Below the pieces are notes generated by a model that saw only the letters and a program-made list of their open reading frames with translations, was not told where the DNA came from and made no database searches. Below, piece by piece: positions 16,470 to 25,138 of a stretch of DNA of 64,000 bases. The stretch covers positions 26,821-90,820 of the forward strand of contig NZ_WBOL01000016.1 in the NCBI RefSeq assembly GCF_008973715.1, in the 5' to 3' direction. Positions within the stretch are counted from its first letter, which is position 1; each line of letters opens with the position of its first letter. Origin of the DNA: Nitrincola schmidtii (GTDB taxonomy: Bacteria; Pseudomonadota; Gammaproteobacteria; Pseudomonadales; Balneatricaceae). A program made the translations under genes and the position numbers.

Positions 16470-18308
16470 TCAGTCTCTCAAGGCTAATTTAAGCAGCTTA
16501 CTACTTATCTTAAAGGCTTTAGGATTCACGAGTCTTTCCACTGCTAAAGATTCAATGTTGGGTAAGAAAATATCACGTGGCGGTACTAAACTATCAAAGT
16601 TTAGGTCATAAACGACACGCAAATACGAGGGTTCAGCCAGTTCATTATGTCGCATCACCAACGCGATCGTCTGATCACTCAGCCTGACACTGGCACCGAG
16701 TGGATATTTGCCATACTGCTTTAATAGCACACGAACACTAGGGTTGTGATATTTTTCTGGCATCTCGATCAACTGTTTAAAAGCCTTTAAGGGATGAAAA
16801 TACCAATCTTCTTGATGCCATTGATGACTCAGTCGTTCATGAGCATAAACCGTAGCCGCTAATCTGCTAACTCTATTAAGTTGACTGTCTGTTTTACCAT
16901 TTGGAATTCCACTGCCATCTAAACACTCCTGAAAATCACGAACGATACTGAGTGTTTCTGAGGGTATATTGGGTATTGTCTCGAGTTGATTCACCAGTCT
17001 GTTCAGCGCGGCAACATGAAGCGCTCGTTCATTGTCAGTGACTAATAACTCATAATGCTGCAAACCTTCCGGCAATGAAGCTTGAGCGATATTGTGACAT
17101 AACCCACCTAGCAATATCCTCTCGAGCAACGCATCCGTGCACTGTTCTGGAAACTGATTAGCGATGACGTCAGCAAAGGTAATCGCATAACTGATCGAAT
17201 GCTGCAATAAATAAGTTTCAAGATTTCGTTGACGAGATAAGATGATTAAACCCTGTCTATCTTGCTGCAAAGCAGTCAGTAAATGGAAACAAGCTTCCCT
17301 AGCCTGCTCTAGGGGTAAATTTTTATCTGCGCGAAAATGATTAATTAAGCTTTTAACCGCACTCAACGCCGAGAGATAGGCTTTTTTGATATCAACAGGT
17401 GCTGGTTGAAGTATATAAGCCTTTTGTAAACGCGGATCCAGTGTCACATCTTCAAGACTTTGCTCAGCGTCAATTCCAGTAGCAGGGTGTTTTTCTTCAG
17501 AACGGATATTTTTTCTAGGTACGTTTGAGTTAGCTAGAATGGGTTGAGGAATATTTGATTTAGGAACAAAGAGGGCCGGCACATCCGATAACACTCCACG
17601 ACTATGGCTAATAAAATCACGCTGTAAATAACCGACCACTTTGTTGAAGTATTGTACTTGAGTAACACTGAGATCCACAAAACAACAGCCAATAAGGGTG
17701 TTATCCGAGGTTTCGTTAAAGCCTGCTCTGAGTACCTTGACAGTAACTGAAATATCACTGCCATTAGGAAAGCTTATGACCACAGAGATTACTCTTTCAG
17801 GGTCTGGAAAATAAGTGGTCTGGTTGCCAGCGAAAACAACACAACAGCCACCTACCGATAGATCTTTCAAGCGACCCGAAAGTGTCTTTTCTTCTGATAA
17901 CGAAAAATCTGTCAGAATATCGAGTAAAGGCCTTACCGGAGCCCGATAAGATTCTCTTCTTTGCAGCAGATAGACCTGCTGGGGTATAGAGGCAACAAAA
18001 CGCAAGTCCTCATCACCCTCTATAGGAGACATGATCATGTCTGGAAGTGTGAGTAAGCATCCGTTATAACGTGTTGTAAAACTTAGTAGCCGCTTAGTTA
18101 AAAGAGGATGACGGAATGCTGGTAAGGGTGCATCCAATAATAAGGTACGATTAAGGTCATCAAAGGATTCAATATACGTGGTTAGCAGGGATGATGACTC
18201 ATCGGGATGAATGGTTATAGGCGTGGCACGTTCAATCAATCGATGCAGTATGGTATTGATCTCATGGGAGGATTTGATCAACTGACCTTGAGGCTCAGGT
18301 ATGTCCAA
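16470..18308 (-). CDS. YcgR-type PilZ protein fused to a degenerate HD-GYP domain
   Basis: A 612-aa cytoplasmic c-di-GMP effector candidate. Residues about 10-110 resemble the YcgR N-terminal domain. A PilZ domain follows with intact binding motifs QRRESYR (near 140) and DLSVGG (near 170), so c-di-GMP binding is expected. Residues about 330-600 align in layout with HD-GYP phosphodiesterases, including the late YGKYPLGASVRL segment, but the metal and catalytic residues are lost: the HD motif reads LCHNIAQ, and GYP reads GSGIP without the preceding HH. It is probably a binding/scaffold domain, not an enzyme. The start is TTG at 18308; no better start with a ribosome site was seen. Confidence 0.8.
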   Translation of the reverse strand: MDIPEPQGQLIKSSHEINTILHRLIERATPITIHPDESSSLLTTYIESFDDLNRTLLLDAPLPAFRHPLLTKRLLSFTTRYNGCLLTLPDMIMSPIEGDEDLRFVASIPQQVYLLQRRESYRAPVRPLLDILTDFSLSEEKTLSGRLKDLSVGGCCVVFAGNQTTYFPDPERVISVVISFPNGSDISVTVKVLRAGFNETSDNTLIGCCFVDLSVTQVQYFNKVVGYLQRDFISHSRGVLSDVPALFVPKSNIPQPILANSNVPRKNIRSEEKHPATGIDAEQSLEDVTLDPRLQKAYILQPAPVDIKKAYLSALSAVKSLINHFRADKNLPLEQAREACFHLLTALQQDRQGLIILSRQRNLETYLLQHSISYAITFADVIANQFPEQCTDALLERILLGGLCHNIAQASLPEGLQHYELLVTDNERALHVAALNRLVNQLETIPNIPSETLSIVRDFQECLDGSGIPNGKTDSQLNRVSRLAATVYAHERLSHQWHQEDWYFHPLKAFKQLIEMPEKYHNPSVRVLLKQYGKYPLGASVRLSDQTIALVMRHNELAEPSYLRVVYDLNFDSLVPPRDIFLPNIESLAVERLVNPKAFKISSKLLKLALRD

Positions 18309-18353
18309 AATTTACTCACTATCAAAAACTTGCTAAGCAATCTATGAATGACG

Positions 18354-18785
18354 TTACATTTCACTCTGAACATATAAAGGTAAATCGGCTGTATCAGGGA
18401 CTTTGGTAGGCTTCCCATGATCATCGAGTGCAACAAATTTAAATATCGCTTCAGTTACCTTTTCCCGTTTACCTATACGTCCCCTTCTTACCCAGCTTTC
18501 TACGTGAATATCTAAAGAGCTTCGACCAACACGAACCACCTCTGTATAAACGCCCAGAATATCGCCCACTTTAACGGGCTGTATAAAGCTCATGCCATCC
18601 AAAGCAACCGTAACGACTCGACATTGTGCACGCTGTCCAGCACAAATACCCGCCGCCAAATCCATTTGTGAAAGTACCCATCCACCAAAAATATCACCTG
18701 ACGGATTAGTATCTGATGGCATGGCTAACGTTCGAATGGTTAGACGACCTCTCGCGGGTGAACCATCAACCTGTTCAATACTCAA
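18354..18785 (-). CDS. yciA: Acyl-CoA thioesterase YciA
   Basis: A 143-aa hotdog-fold thioesterase hydrolysing acyl-CoAs. It has the YciA core TLAMPSDTNPSGDIFGGW with the catalytic Asp, then SQMDLAAG, and VTVALDGMSFIQPVKVGD. E. coli YciA is 132 aa. The start chosen is TTG at 18785 because an AAGGAG ribosome site lies 7 bases upstream of it; the longer frame from a TTG at 18812 has no such site. It is 33 bases downstream of the cupin gene on the same strand. Confidence 0.92.
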   Translation of the reverse strand: MSIEQVDGSPARGRLTIRTLAMPSDTNPSGDIFGGWVLSQMDLAAGICAGQRAQCRVVTVALDGMSFIQPVKVGDILGVYTEVVRVGRSSLDIHVESWVRRGRIGKREKVTEAIFKFVALDDHGKPTKVPDTADLPLYVQSEM

Positions 18786-18818
18786 AACTAGCTCCTTTAA
18801 AAAAGCACACAAAATCAG

Positions 18819-19187
18819 TTAAGCGTTCTTTTCATAGATCACAAAACGCTTGGTTGTCGTTTCAATCACTTCCCAAGTCCCAACAAACCCTTTAGGGATA
18901 ATAAATTCATCGCCGGTTTTCAACGATGTGCTATTACCCGCCTCATCCGTCACTACACTGACTCCTGCAGAGATACAGCAGTATTCTTCTTCAGTATAAT
19001 GAATGCGCCATTTACCTGGCTCACTTCGCCAGATACCAGAAAAAAACTGCTCTGATTGATCAGTGTAATGCATCCAAAGGGTTTGTAACGGATTACCACT
19101 GATCAGTTTTTCTTGATCAAGGTAATATTCCTCAGGCTTAACCTCTAACGGATTCAACAACAATAGCGTCTTAGCAGGATTAGTCAT
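18819..19187 (-). CDS. Cupin domain protein (DUF861-like)
   Basis: A 122-aa single cupin. The pattern SGIWRSEPGKWRIHYTEEE...ISAG (about 50-75) followed by LKTGDEFIIPKGFVGTWEV (about 90-108) is that of the DUF861/cupin_3 family, found in ureidoglycine aminohydrolase-type domains and many small proteins of unknown role. The usual cupin histidines are mostly replaced, so metal binding is uncertain. It lies between the chemoreceptor and yciA genes on the same strand. Confidence 0.8.
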   Translation of the reverse strand: MTNPAKTLLLLNPLEVKPEEYYLDQEKLISGNPLQTLWMHYTDQSEQFFSGIWRSEPGKWRIHYTEEEYCCISAGVSVVTDEAGNSTSLKTGDEFIIPKGFVGTWEVIETTTKRFVIYEKNA

Positions 19188-19204
19188 TATGTTTACTCTT
19201 GGTC

Positions 19205-20719
19205 TTATAGCTTAAATCGTAACGTTAATTTATTCAGTAGATCCGCTTCAACCTTCAGTTTCTCACTGTTATCAATACTCTGATCCATTTCAAAGCTGAC
19301 CTGTGCACTTAACCCATTCACGCTGCCAATGTTATTGTTGACCTCTTCCGCCACAGCAAATTGCTGATCAGTGGATCGGGCAATTTGTTGGTTTAACGAT
19401 TTGATTTTTGAAATCTGCTGAATAATATTTATGAAGGTAGTCTGCGCTTCAAATACTTGGTCAGCCGTTAACTGAGTTTTTTCAAGACTGACATTCATCG
19501 ACTGCATGGCTTGATAACTGACGGTCTGTAAACTTTCTATGATCTTATTAATCTGCTCAGTCGACTCTTGAGTACTACTGGCAAGATGTCTGACCTCATC
19601 TGCAACGACCGCAAAGCCTCTTCCTGAATCGCCTGCTCTGGCAGCCTCGATGGCTGCATTTAACGCTAATAAATTAGTTTGTTCTGCAATCGACCGTATC
19701 ACATTCACCACAGACCCTATGGCTTCACATTCAACTTGAAGTCGCGAAATCAGTGAATGGGAATTCTGCATCGTATCAGAGAGATGAGCCATATTTTCAT
19801 GCGCAGCTTGTATTTTCTGTTGCGCATTTGAGGCTTGTGCATCAGCAGATTCGACTGACTGAGCTGCCGCTTGAGCATTCATTGAGACTTCTTTAAACGA
19901 ATCGGTCATTTCATTAACAGCCGCAGCAACCTGAGAAAGCTGATCGACCTGTTGATGAATGTACCTTTGTGTCGAATGAAGCTTCGTCAAGGTATCTGGT
20001 AAAGAGGACTGTAAACTCTGATTCGTTGCAACCGTTTGCTTAAGAGTTGCTTGTATCTCATTGATGTATTTGTCTATCGCGACTGCCATAGGCGTAACAG
20101 CATGAGACGGACGATTACTTAAATCGATAATATTGTTCTTAATAATTAAGTACTGGGCTGTTTTAGAGACTTCTTCTGCCTGAATACTCTCTTTTTGCAT
20201 ACTGATGGCCATATAGATCAAAAGAGCCGTTTCAAAAACCACAAAGCCGGCATGGATCATGACAATATCAAAGCCTGTTCTAAACTCGAAAATATAGACA
20301 CCCAGACCCGCTTCTTGCAGATAATTAAAACTTAAGTGATGAACGGCAATAAGGGCTGCCGCCGCAAGAATCGGTAACCAGTCACGATAAAATAGAAGGA
20401 ACGCAAGCAAGACGAAAATACTAAAATGCAGCTCAACCATCCCATTCACTTGATGGATTAACAGCGCTGAAAACACCATAAAAGCCAACCCATGAGCAAC
20501 TCGTGTTATTCGACTACCCGATAGCCAAAAGGATAAAAAAATCGGTAATGCAGCGGCTGGAATACCAATGATAATTGCTTCACTCCAAGTACTATAAATA
20601 CTGGCCAGTGAAAAACTAAGCAGCAATAACACAACTTGCACACCACTCATGATGCGATCACCCTGTAGATAAATACCCTGCAAGGTGAATGGCACTAGCG
20701 CTGACGTTTGTTCATTCAT
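19205..20719 (-). CDS. Methyl-accepting chemotaxis protein with multi-pass membrane sensor
   Basis: A 504-aa chemoreceptor. Residues about 15-190 form five or six hydrophobic helices with histidines in or beside them ([24 protein letters not shown]) instead of a periplasmic ligand domain. No clear HAMP follows. The C-terminal signalling hairpin is intact, with the tip [18 protein letters not shown] and the [12 protein letters not shown] continuation, so CheA/CheW coupling is expected. The start at ATG 20719 overlaps the upstream stop as ATGA and has a GAGGG site; a TTG eight codons upstream is less likely. What it senses is unknown; the membrane histidines could bind heme or metal, which is speculation. 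Confidence 0.9.
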   Translation of the reverse strand: MNEQTSALVPFTLQGIYLQGDRIMSGVQVVLLLLSFSLASIYSTWSEAIIIGIPAAALPIFLSFWLSGSRITRVAHGLAFMVFSALLIHQVNGMVELHFSIFVLLAFLLFYRDWLPILAAAALIAVHHLSFNYLQEAGLGVYIFEFRTGFDIVMIHAGFVVFETALLIYMAISMQKESIQAEEVSKTAQYLIIKNNIIDLSNRPSHAVTPMAVAIDKYINEIQATLKQTVATNQSLQSSLPDTLTKLHSTQRYIHQQVDQLSQVAAAVNEMTDSFKEVSMNAQAAAQSVESADAQASNAQQKIQAAHENMAHLSDTMQNSHSLISRLQVECEAIGSVVNVIRSIAEQTNLLALNAAIEAARAGDSGRGFAVVADEVRHLASSTQESTEQINKIIESLQTVSYQAMQSMNVSLEKTQLTADQVFEAQTTFINIIQQISKIKSLNQQIARSTDQQFAVAEEVNNNIGSVNGLSAQVSFEMDQSIDNSEKLKVEADLLNKLTLRFKL

Positions 20720-21315
20720 ATCGATCCCTCTATTTTTGGCCAACGACAGAAACAGCCCGTTGTCAGGTGATTTGATGCTGTTAGTGTGTGTCCATCGAGT
20801 AAATCAGCAATTAAACTGGATACCTGATGGGAGTCAGAGGTTGTGCAAATGCCGCTATCCGAATATGGACCGAGATAGGCCGTTTGTCCATCAGCACTCA
20901 TCAGCCATGCGGCTGGAGAGGCAACAGGAGCAATATGATCAGAAACAATTTCTGCAGTGACACCGAACATTCGACTAGCCTGCATTAAAGAACTCGCATC
21001 CGGAACGATGATGCGAACCTCTAGCTGCTCTGAAAAATCTTCTAAAATACTTTTGACATCAGGCACTGCAAAGCGACTACAGGGACAGTTTGGATCATGA
21101 AAGTGGATCAAGATAGGATTGCCATGATCAGCTGTATCCTTGAAGGTCAGTTGGTCCGAGCTAAACATCACCCACTGATCAATCGAGTTAACCGCATAAA
21201 GATGACGAAAGTGAAACCACCAAAATGCGTAAGCGGTTAATACAAGCCAACACAAAACTAGCAGTAATGCGATGCGATGTCGCCACGGATTAGATTGACA
21301 AACACCCTCACGCAT
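20716..21315 (-). CDS. DUF6436 membrane-anchored thioredoxin-fold protein
   Basis: A 199-aa protein with one N-terminal membrane anchor (about residues 13-33) and a periplasmic thioredoxin-like domain. The core strand [15 protein letters not shown] (about 68-82) places a CPC motif where thioredoxins have CxxC, the pattern of the DUF6436 family. Two further cysteine groups (GICTT and GCFC near the C-terminus) may form disulfides. Its stop overlaps the chemoreceptor start (ATGA), which indicates translational coupling and suggests the two act together, possibly in redox sensing. Function is not established. Confidence 0.82.
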   Translation of the reverse strand: MREGVCQSNPWRHRIALLLVLCWLVLTAYAFWWFHFRHLYAVNSIDQWVMFSSDQLTFKDTADHGNPILIHFHDPNCPCSRFAVPDVKSILEDFSEQLEVRIIVPDASSLMQASRMFGVTAEIVSDHIAPVASPAAWLMSADGQTAYLGPYSDSGICTTSDSHQVSSLIADLLDGHTLTASNHLTTGCFCRWPKIEGSI

Positions 21316-21540
21316 TTAAAAACTACCTGTGTAAATGATGATTTATCAAATTATGGACAGCTTTTTTAATGGCGTCCATTGAGTTTTGAAATGAATTACG
21401 ACAAATGGACTAAACTTAACCCATGATTGATCACCTATCTGGTATGCAAACATCATCAAAGGCGGGTATGATCAAACTAGGCTAAATGAATCTCTGGATG
21501 CCTCAATGGCTCTGGGCAAACATAAAAAAAGGAATAAAAG

Positions 21541-22722
21541 ATGGGTCGTGATGTTGTTGTATTAAGTGCTGTTCGCTCAGCCATTGGTGGTTTCGGTGGT
21601 GGTCTAAGCTCTATTGAGCCGCATGAACTGGCTGGTCAAGTAATGAAAGAAGCGGTCAACCGCTCACAGGTTGATGCCAACCTAATTAATTATGTCACGG
21701 TAGGTAACTGTATTCCTACCGATTCACGTTTTGCCTATGTTGCACGTGTCGCCTCTATTCAAGCAGGCCTTCCAATGGAATCGGTTGCTATGGCGGTTAA
21801 CCGTCTATGTAGCTCTGGCTTGCAAGCCATTGTCACCACAGCTCAAAACATTATGCTCGGTGATTGTGACTACGGTGTTGGCGGTGGCGTTGAAGTAATG
21901 TCTCGCGGTGGTTATTTATCTCCTGCTATGCGTTCCGGTGCTCGCATGGGCGACACCAGCATGGTAGACATGATGGTGGCGACTCTGAATGATCCGTTCG
22001 GTGTGGGACATATGGGTATTACTGCTGAAAATTTAGCTGAAAAATGGAATATCAGTCGCGAAGAGCAAGATGCCTTTGCGGTTGAATCTCATGCCCGTGC
22101 AACTCGTGCTATTGAAGAAGGTCGATTCAAATCACAAATCGTACCGATCGAACTTAAAACGCGTAAAGGCACCGTTATTTTTGACACTGATGAACACGTT
22201 AAACCAGGCACTTCAATGGAAAGCCTTGGCAAAATGCGTCCAGCTTTCAAAAAAGACGGTACTGTGACTGCGGGCAATGCGTCTGGTATTAACGACGGTG
22301 CCGCGTTCATGGTGTTGGCAGATGCTGAAGCTGCTGCTAAAGCAGGTCAAAAACCTATCGCTCGTATCGTATCGTATGCCGTAGCAGGTGTACCGAATGA
22401 CGTTATGGGTGAGGGCCCTATCCCTGCGTCTAAGCTTGCCCTTCAAAAAGCAGGTTTAACGCTGGATGATATGGATGTGATTGAATCCAACGAAGCCTTT
22501 GCTGCTCAAGCATTAGCCGTCGCTAAAGGCTTAGGCTTGGACATGGAAAAAACCAATCCTAATGGCGGTGCTATTGCTCTAGGTCATCCAGTGGGTTGTT
22601 CGGGTGCATTCATTGCCACCAAGGCAATTTATGAATTACACCGCACCAATGGTCGTTACGCACTCGTCACCATGTGTATCGGTGGTGGTCAGGGTATCGC
22701 AACCATTTTCGAACGCTTGTAA
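21541..22722 (+). CDS. Acetyl-CoA C-acetyltransferase (thiolase)
   Basis: A 393-aa thiolase condensing two acetyl-CoA to acetoacetyl-CoA or cleaving beta-ketoacyl-CoA. Catalytic residues are in place: Cys90 in NRLCSSG, His349 in ALGHPVG and Cys379 in MCIGGGQG. Length and motifs match the biosynthetic AtoB/PhaA/BktB group. It stands alone: about 225 bases of non-coding DNA precede it and a strong terminator follows. AAAGGAATAAAAG gives a ribosome site. Confidence 0.94.
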   Translation: MGRDVVVLSAVRSAIGGFGGGLSSIEPHELAGQVMKEAVNRSQVDANLINYVTVGNCIPTDSRFAYVARVASIQAGLPMESVAMAVNRLCSSGLQAIVTTAQNIMLGDCDYGVGGGVEVMSRGGYLSPAMRSGARMGDTSMVDMMVATLNDPFGVGHMGITAENLAEKWNISREEQDAFAVESHARATRAIEEGRFKSQIVPIELKTRKGTVIFDTDEHVKPGTSMESLGKMRPAFKKDGTVTAGNASGINDGAAFMVLADAEAAAKAGQKPIARIVSYAVAGVPNDVMGEGPIPASKLALQKAGLTLDDMDVIESNEAFAAQALAVAKGLGLDMEKTNPNGGAIALGHPVGCSGAFIATKAIYELHRTNGRYALVTMCIGGGQGIATIFERL

Positions 22723-22732
22723 GCTCTGCTAG

Positions 22733-22764
22733 CCCTTCATGCATCTTTTTCCATGCATGAAGGG
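22733..22764 (+). terminator. Rho-independent terminator after thiolase
   Basis: A perfect 12-bp stem (22733-22744 with 22753-22764, CCCTTCATGCAT pairing with its complement) and an 8-base loop, followed by TCCTTTCT. Confidence 0.8.
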
Positions 22765-22824
22765 TCCTTTCTAAGTCATCCAAAACCCTCCATCTGCGTA
22801 TAGCCATTTAACGACAAAATCGAG

Positions 22825-23760
22825 ATGGTTATGAAATTTTTAGCACTACCTGCATTAATTGCCTTAATAACATTATCCGCTTGTAAATCTTTCCAGGGCA
22901 CTAACTCCCTAGTATTACCGGACACTATGGCACAGCAAAAATTTCAAAAATCTTCTTGGACACGTACCACTAGTGTTTATACACCCGACCATTGGCCTGA
23001 ATCCTTGGTGGCAGAGGTCATACATCCTAATGCCAGTATTCATAATTTGCCTATTATGCTGTTAGTTCATGGTGGTGGTTGGCAACGTCGCTCCTATGAA
23101 GACATGCAACCTTTAGCAGAGCATTGGGCAAAGCAAGGATTTATCACTGTCAATATTGCTTATCGCTTTGCTCCAGAATACCAGTTTCCAGCTCAGCTTC
23201 ACGATGCTCAACTTGCCATGCACTGGATTGATTCTAAACGTGCTGAATGGAATTCACCGTACAGTCCACTGGTTGCGTTTGGCTTCTCATCAGGAGCTCA
23301 TTTAGTCAGCCTAATGGGCAATGTAGCGGGACAACATAGTGAACTTGTTCGACCCTATGGAGGCAGTATTACGCGTCCAAACCTAGTTATCTTGGGTGGT
23401 TTACCGAGTGATTTGCAGAAATGGGATCGAGGCCGCTTGATTGAAGACTTTCTTGGCGGGCCTCGTGCAGAATTTCCAGAGCGCTATGCCCTTGCCTCCC
23501 CTATTACGCATATTCACGCTAATACGCCGCCAACCTTTATGTTTCATGGAAGACTTGATCGCCTTGTACCTCCTGATCATGCCACAGATTATTATGAAGC
23601 CTTGCAACATCAGAGAATACCCGTAGAGTTAAAGATGCTTTCATTAAAAGGGCATGTCACCAGCTTCATATTTAGAGGCAGCTCCATACGCGCCGCCGAG
23701 GAGTTTATCAATACACATTTAAACAACCGAATTACAGATGACGTCATAGGAGTAAAGTAA
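22825..23760 (+). CDS. Alpha/beta hydrolase (esterase) lipoprotein
   Basis: A 311-aa predicted outer- or inner-membrane lipoprotein with a lipobox LSAC at about residues 17-20. The fold is esterase/lipase of the hormone-sensitive/BD-FAE type: oxyanion motif VHGGGWQRR (near 80), nucleophile elbow GFSSGAH (near 153), an Asp in HGRLDRLVPP (near 255) and His in LKGHVTSF (near 285). Two ATGs two codons apart (22825, 22831) could serve as start. Its stop overlaps the next ATG by one base, so it is coupled to the glutathionyl-hydroquinone reductase. Substrate unknown. Confidence 0.86.
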   Translation: MVMKFLALPALIALITLSACKSFQGTNSLVLPDTMAQQKFQKSSWTRTTSVYTPDHWPESLVAEVIHPNASIHNLPIMLLVHGGGWQRRSYEDMQPLAEHWAKQGFITVNIAYRFAPEYQFPAQLHDAQLAMHWIDSKRAEWNSPYSPLVAFGFSSGAHLVSLMGNVAGQHSELVRPYGGSITRPNLVILGGLPSDLQKWDRGRLIEDFLGGPRAEFPERYALASPITHIHANTPPTFMFHGRLDRLVPPDHATDYYEALQHQRIPVELKMLSLKGHVTSFIFRGSSIRAAEEFINTHLNNRITDDVIGVK

Positions 23761-24746
23761 TGGGCTTATTAGCTGATGGAAAATGGCAAGACCAATGGTA
23801 CGACACCGACAGTAACCAAGGCCGATTTGAAAGAAGTGCAGCTCAGTTTCGAAACTGGATCACGTCAGATGGACAAGCGGGACCTTCTGGCAAAAGTGGT
23901 TTTAAAGCAGAGCCAGATCGTTACCATTTGTATGTATCCTTAGCCTGTCCTTGGGCTCATAGAACACTTATATTTCGTAAGCTCAAGGGTTTAGAAAAAA
24001 AGATTAGTATTTCTGTGGTCAACCCACTAATGCGTGAACATGGCTGGACATTTGATCCCGCCGAAGGCGTCATTGGCGATTTTTTATTTCAGTCTCGTTA
24101 TCTTTATGAAGTGTACCTTAAAGCACATAGTCGTTACTCGGGAAGAGTGACGGTTCCACTGCTTTGGGATAAACATAACCAGACCGCCGTAAGCAATGAG
24201 TCTGCAGACATCATTCGTATGTTCAATAGTGCTTTTGATAATGTCGGTGCAACACCAGGTGATTATTATCCCGAACCGCTAAGAGAGGAGATTGATCAGC
24301 TAAACGAGCTGATCTACGATCGCATCAACAATGGAGTTTACTTGTCTGGATTTGCCACGACACAAACTGCTTATGAAGAAGCGGTGTATCCATTATTTGA
24401 TACTTTAGAGCAACTTGAGAGGAGACTTTCTACGAGTCGTTATCTGATGGGAAATCAGCTAACTGAAGCGGACTGGCGACTTTTTACAACCTTATTACGT
24501 TTTGATGCCGTTTATCATGGGCACTTTAAATGCAACCTTCGCAAGGTTGCTGAGTATCCGCATCTGTTTGGTTATGTATGTGACCTTTATCAAACACCTG
24601 GTGTATCTGAAACAGTAAATATGGTACATATCAAAGAACATTATTACCGCAGCCATACTCAGATCAATCCAACTCAAGTTGTTCCGGTCGGACCAGACCA
24701 GCCATTCACACTACATCATCAAAGAGAAAGTTTAGTTTATGGCTGA
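23760..24746 (+). CDS. Glutathionyl-hydroquinone reductase (GST omega-like, YqjG/EcfG family)
   Basis: A 328-aa enzyme that reduces glutathionyl-(hydro)quinones. The catalytic Cys63 is in SLACPWAHRTL, the same CPWAH motif and position as E. coli YqjG, and an NESADIIRMFN segment binds glutathione near residue 145. A GST C-terminal helical domain follows. Length matches the family (about 320-330). Its 3' end overlaps the 3' end of the convergent CheY gene by 10 bases. Confidence 0.93.
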   Translation: MGLLADGKWQDQWYDTDSNQGRFERSAAQFRNWITSDGQAGPSGKSGFKAEPDRYHLYVSLACPWAHRTLIFRKLKGLEKKISISVVNPLMREHGWTFDPAEGVIGDFLFQSRYLYEVYLKAHSRYSGRVTVPLLWDKHNQTAVSNESADIIRMFNSAFDNVGATPGDYYPEPLREEIDQLNELIYDRINNGVYLSGFATTQTAYEEAVYPLFDTLEQLERRLSTSRYLMGNQLTEADWRLFTTLLRFDAVYHGHFKCNLRKVAEYPHLFGYVCDLYQTPGVSETVNMVHIKEHYYRSHTQINPTQVVPVGPDQPFTLHHQRESLVYG

Positions 24747-25123
24747 ATCTCAAAACGATTTGCCAAAATACGTTGAACAGTTTGTATGGTTTTACCCGCA
24801 TGAATCGGCTTTACAATGTAACCACTGGCACCTGCCTCTATCGCTGCTTCGATGTCTTTTCGATTTGAATGCCCTGTGATCATAATCACCAACACGTCAG
24901 GATGATCATTTTTTAATTTTTTTAATGTTTCTATGCCGTCCATGCCTGGCATAGTGATGTCTAGACAGATTAAATCTGGCTTAAACTGCGCATTCATCTC
25001 TATAGCTTTTTTTCCATTTGAAGCCTCTGCAACAACGCGATAACCCGCTTTGCTTAACAGTGATCGAAGAATATGCCGCATCGGCATTTGATCATCAACG
25101 ATCAAAACTTTCGCAGTACCCAT
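24737..25123 (-). CDS. CheY-like single-domain response regulator
   Basis: A 128-aa receiver domain with acidic pair VDDQ (near residue 10), phospho-acceptor Asp in CLDITMPG (about 53), a Thr in MITGH and the switch-region Lys in IVKPI. It has no output domain. The start is ATG 25123; the longer frame from TTG 25132 adds three residues. It lies 15 bases downstream of the PhnD-GGDEF gene on the same strand, so it is probably part of that pathway, but its kinase is not in the window. Confidence 0.9.
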   Translation of the reverse strand: MGTAKVLIVDDQMPMRHILRSLLSKAGYRVVAEASNGKKAIEMNAQFKPDLICLDITMPGMDGIETLKKLKNDHPDVLVIMITGHSNRKDIEAAIEAGASGYIVKPIHAGKTIQTVQRILANRFEIQP

Positions 25124-25138
25124 CCAAAACAATCCTTT

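Noticed and set aside
21350..21420. Three ATGGAC/GTCCAT motifs upstream of the thiolase gene
   Set aside because: Short arms with wide and unequal spacing; no known regulator motif matched, so likely chance.
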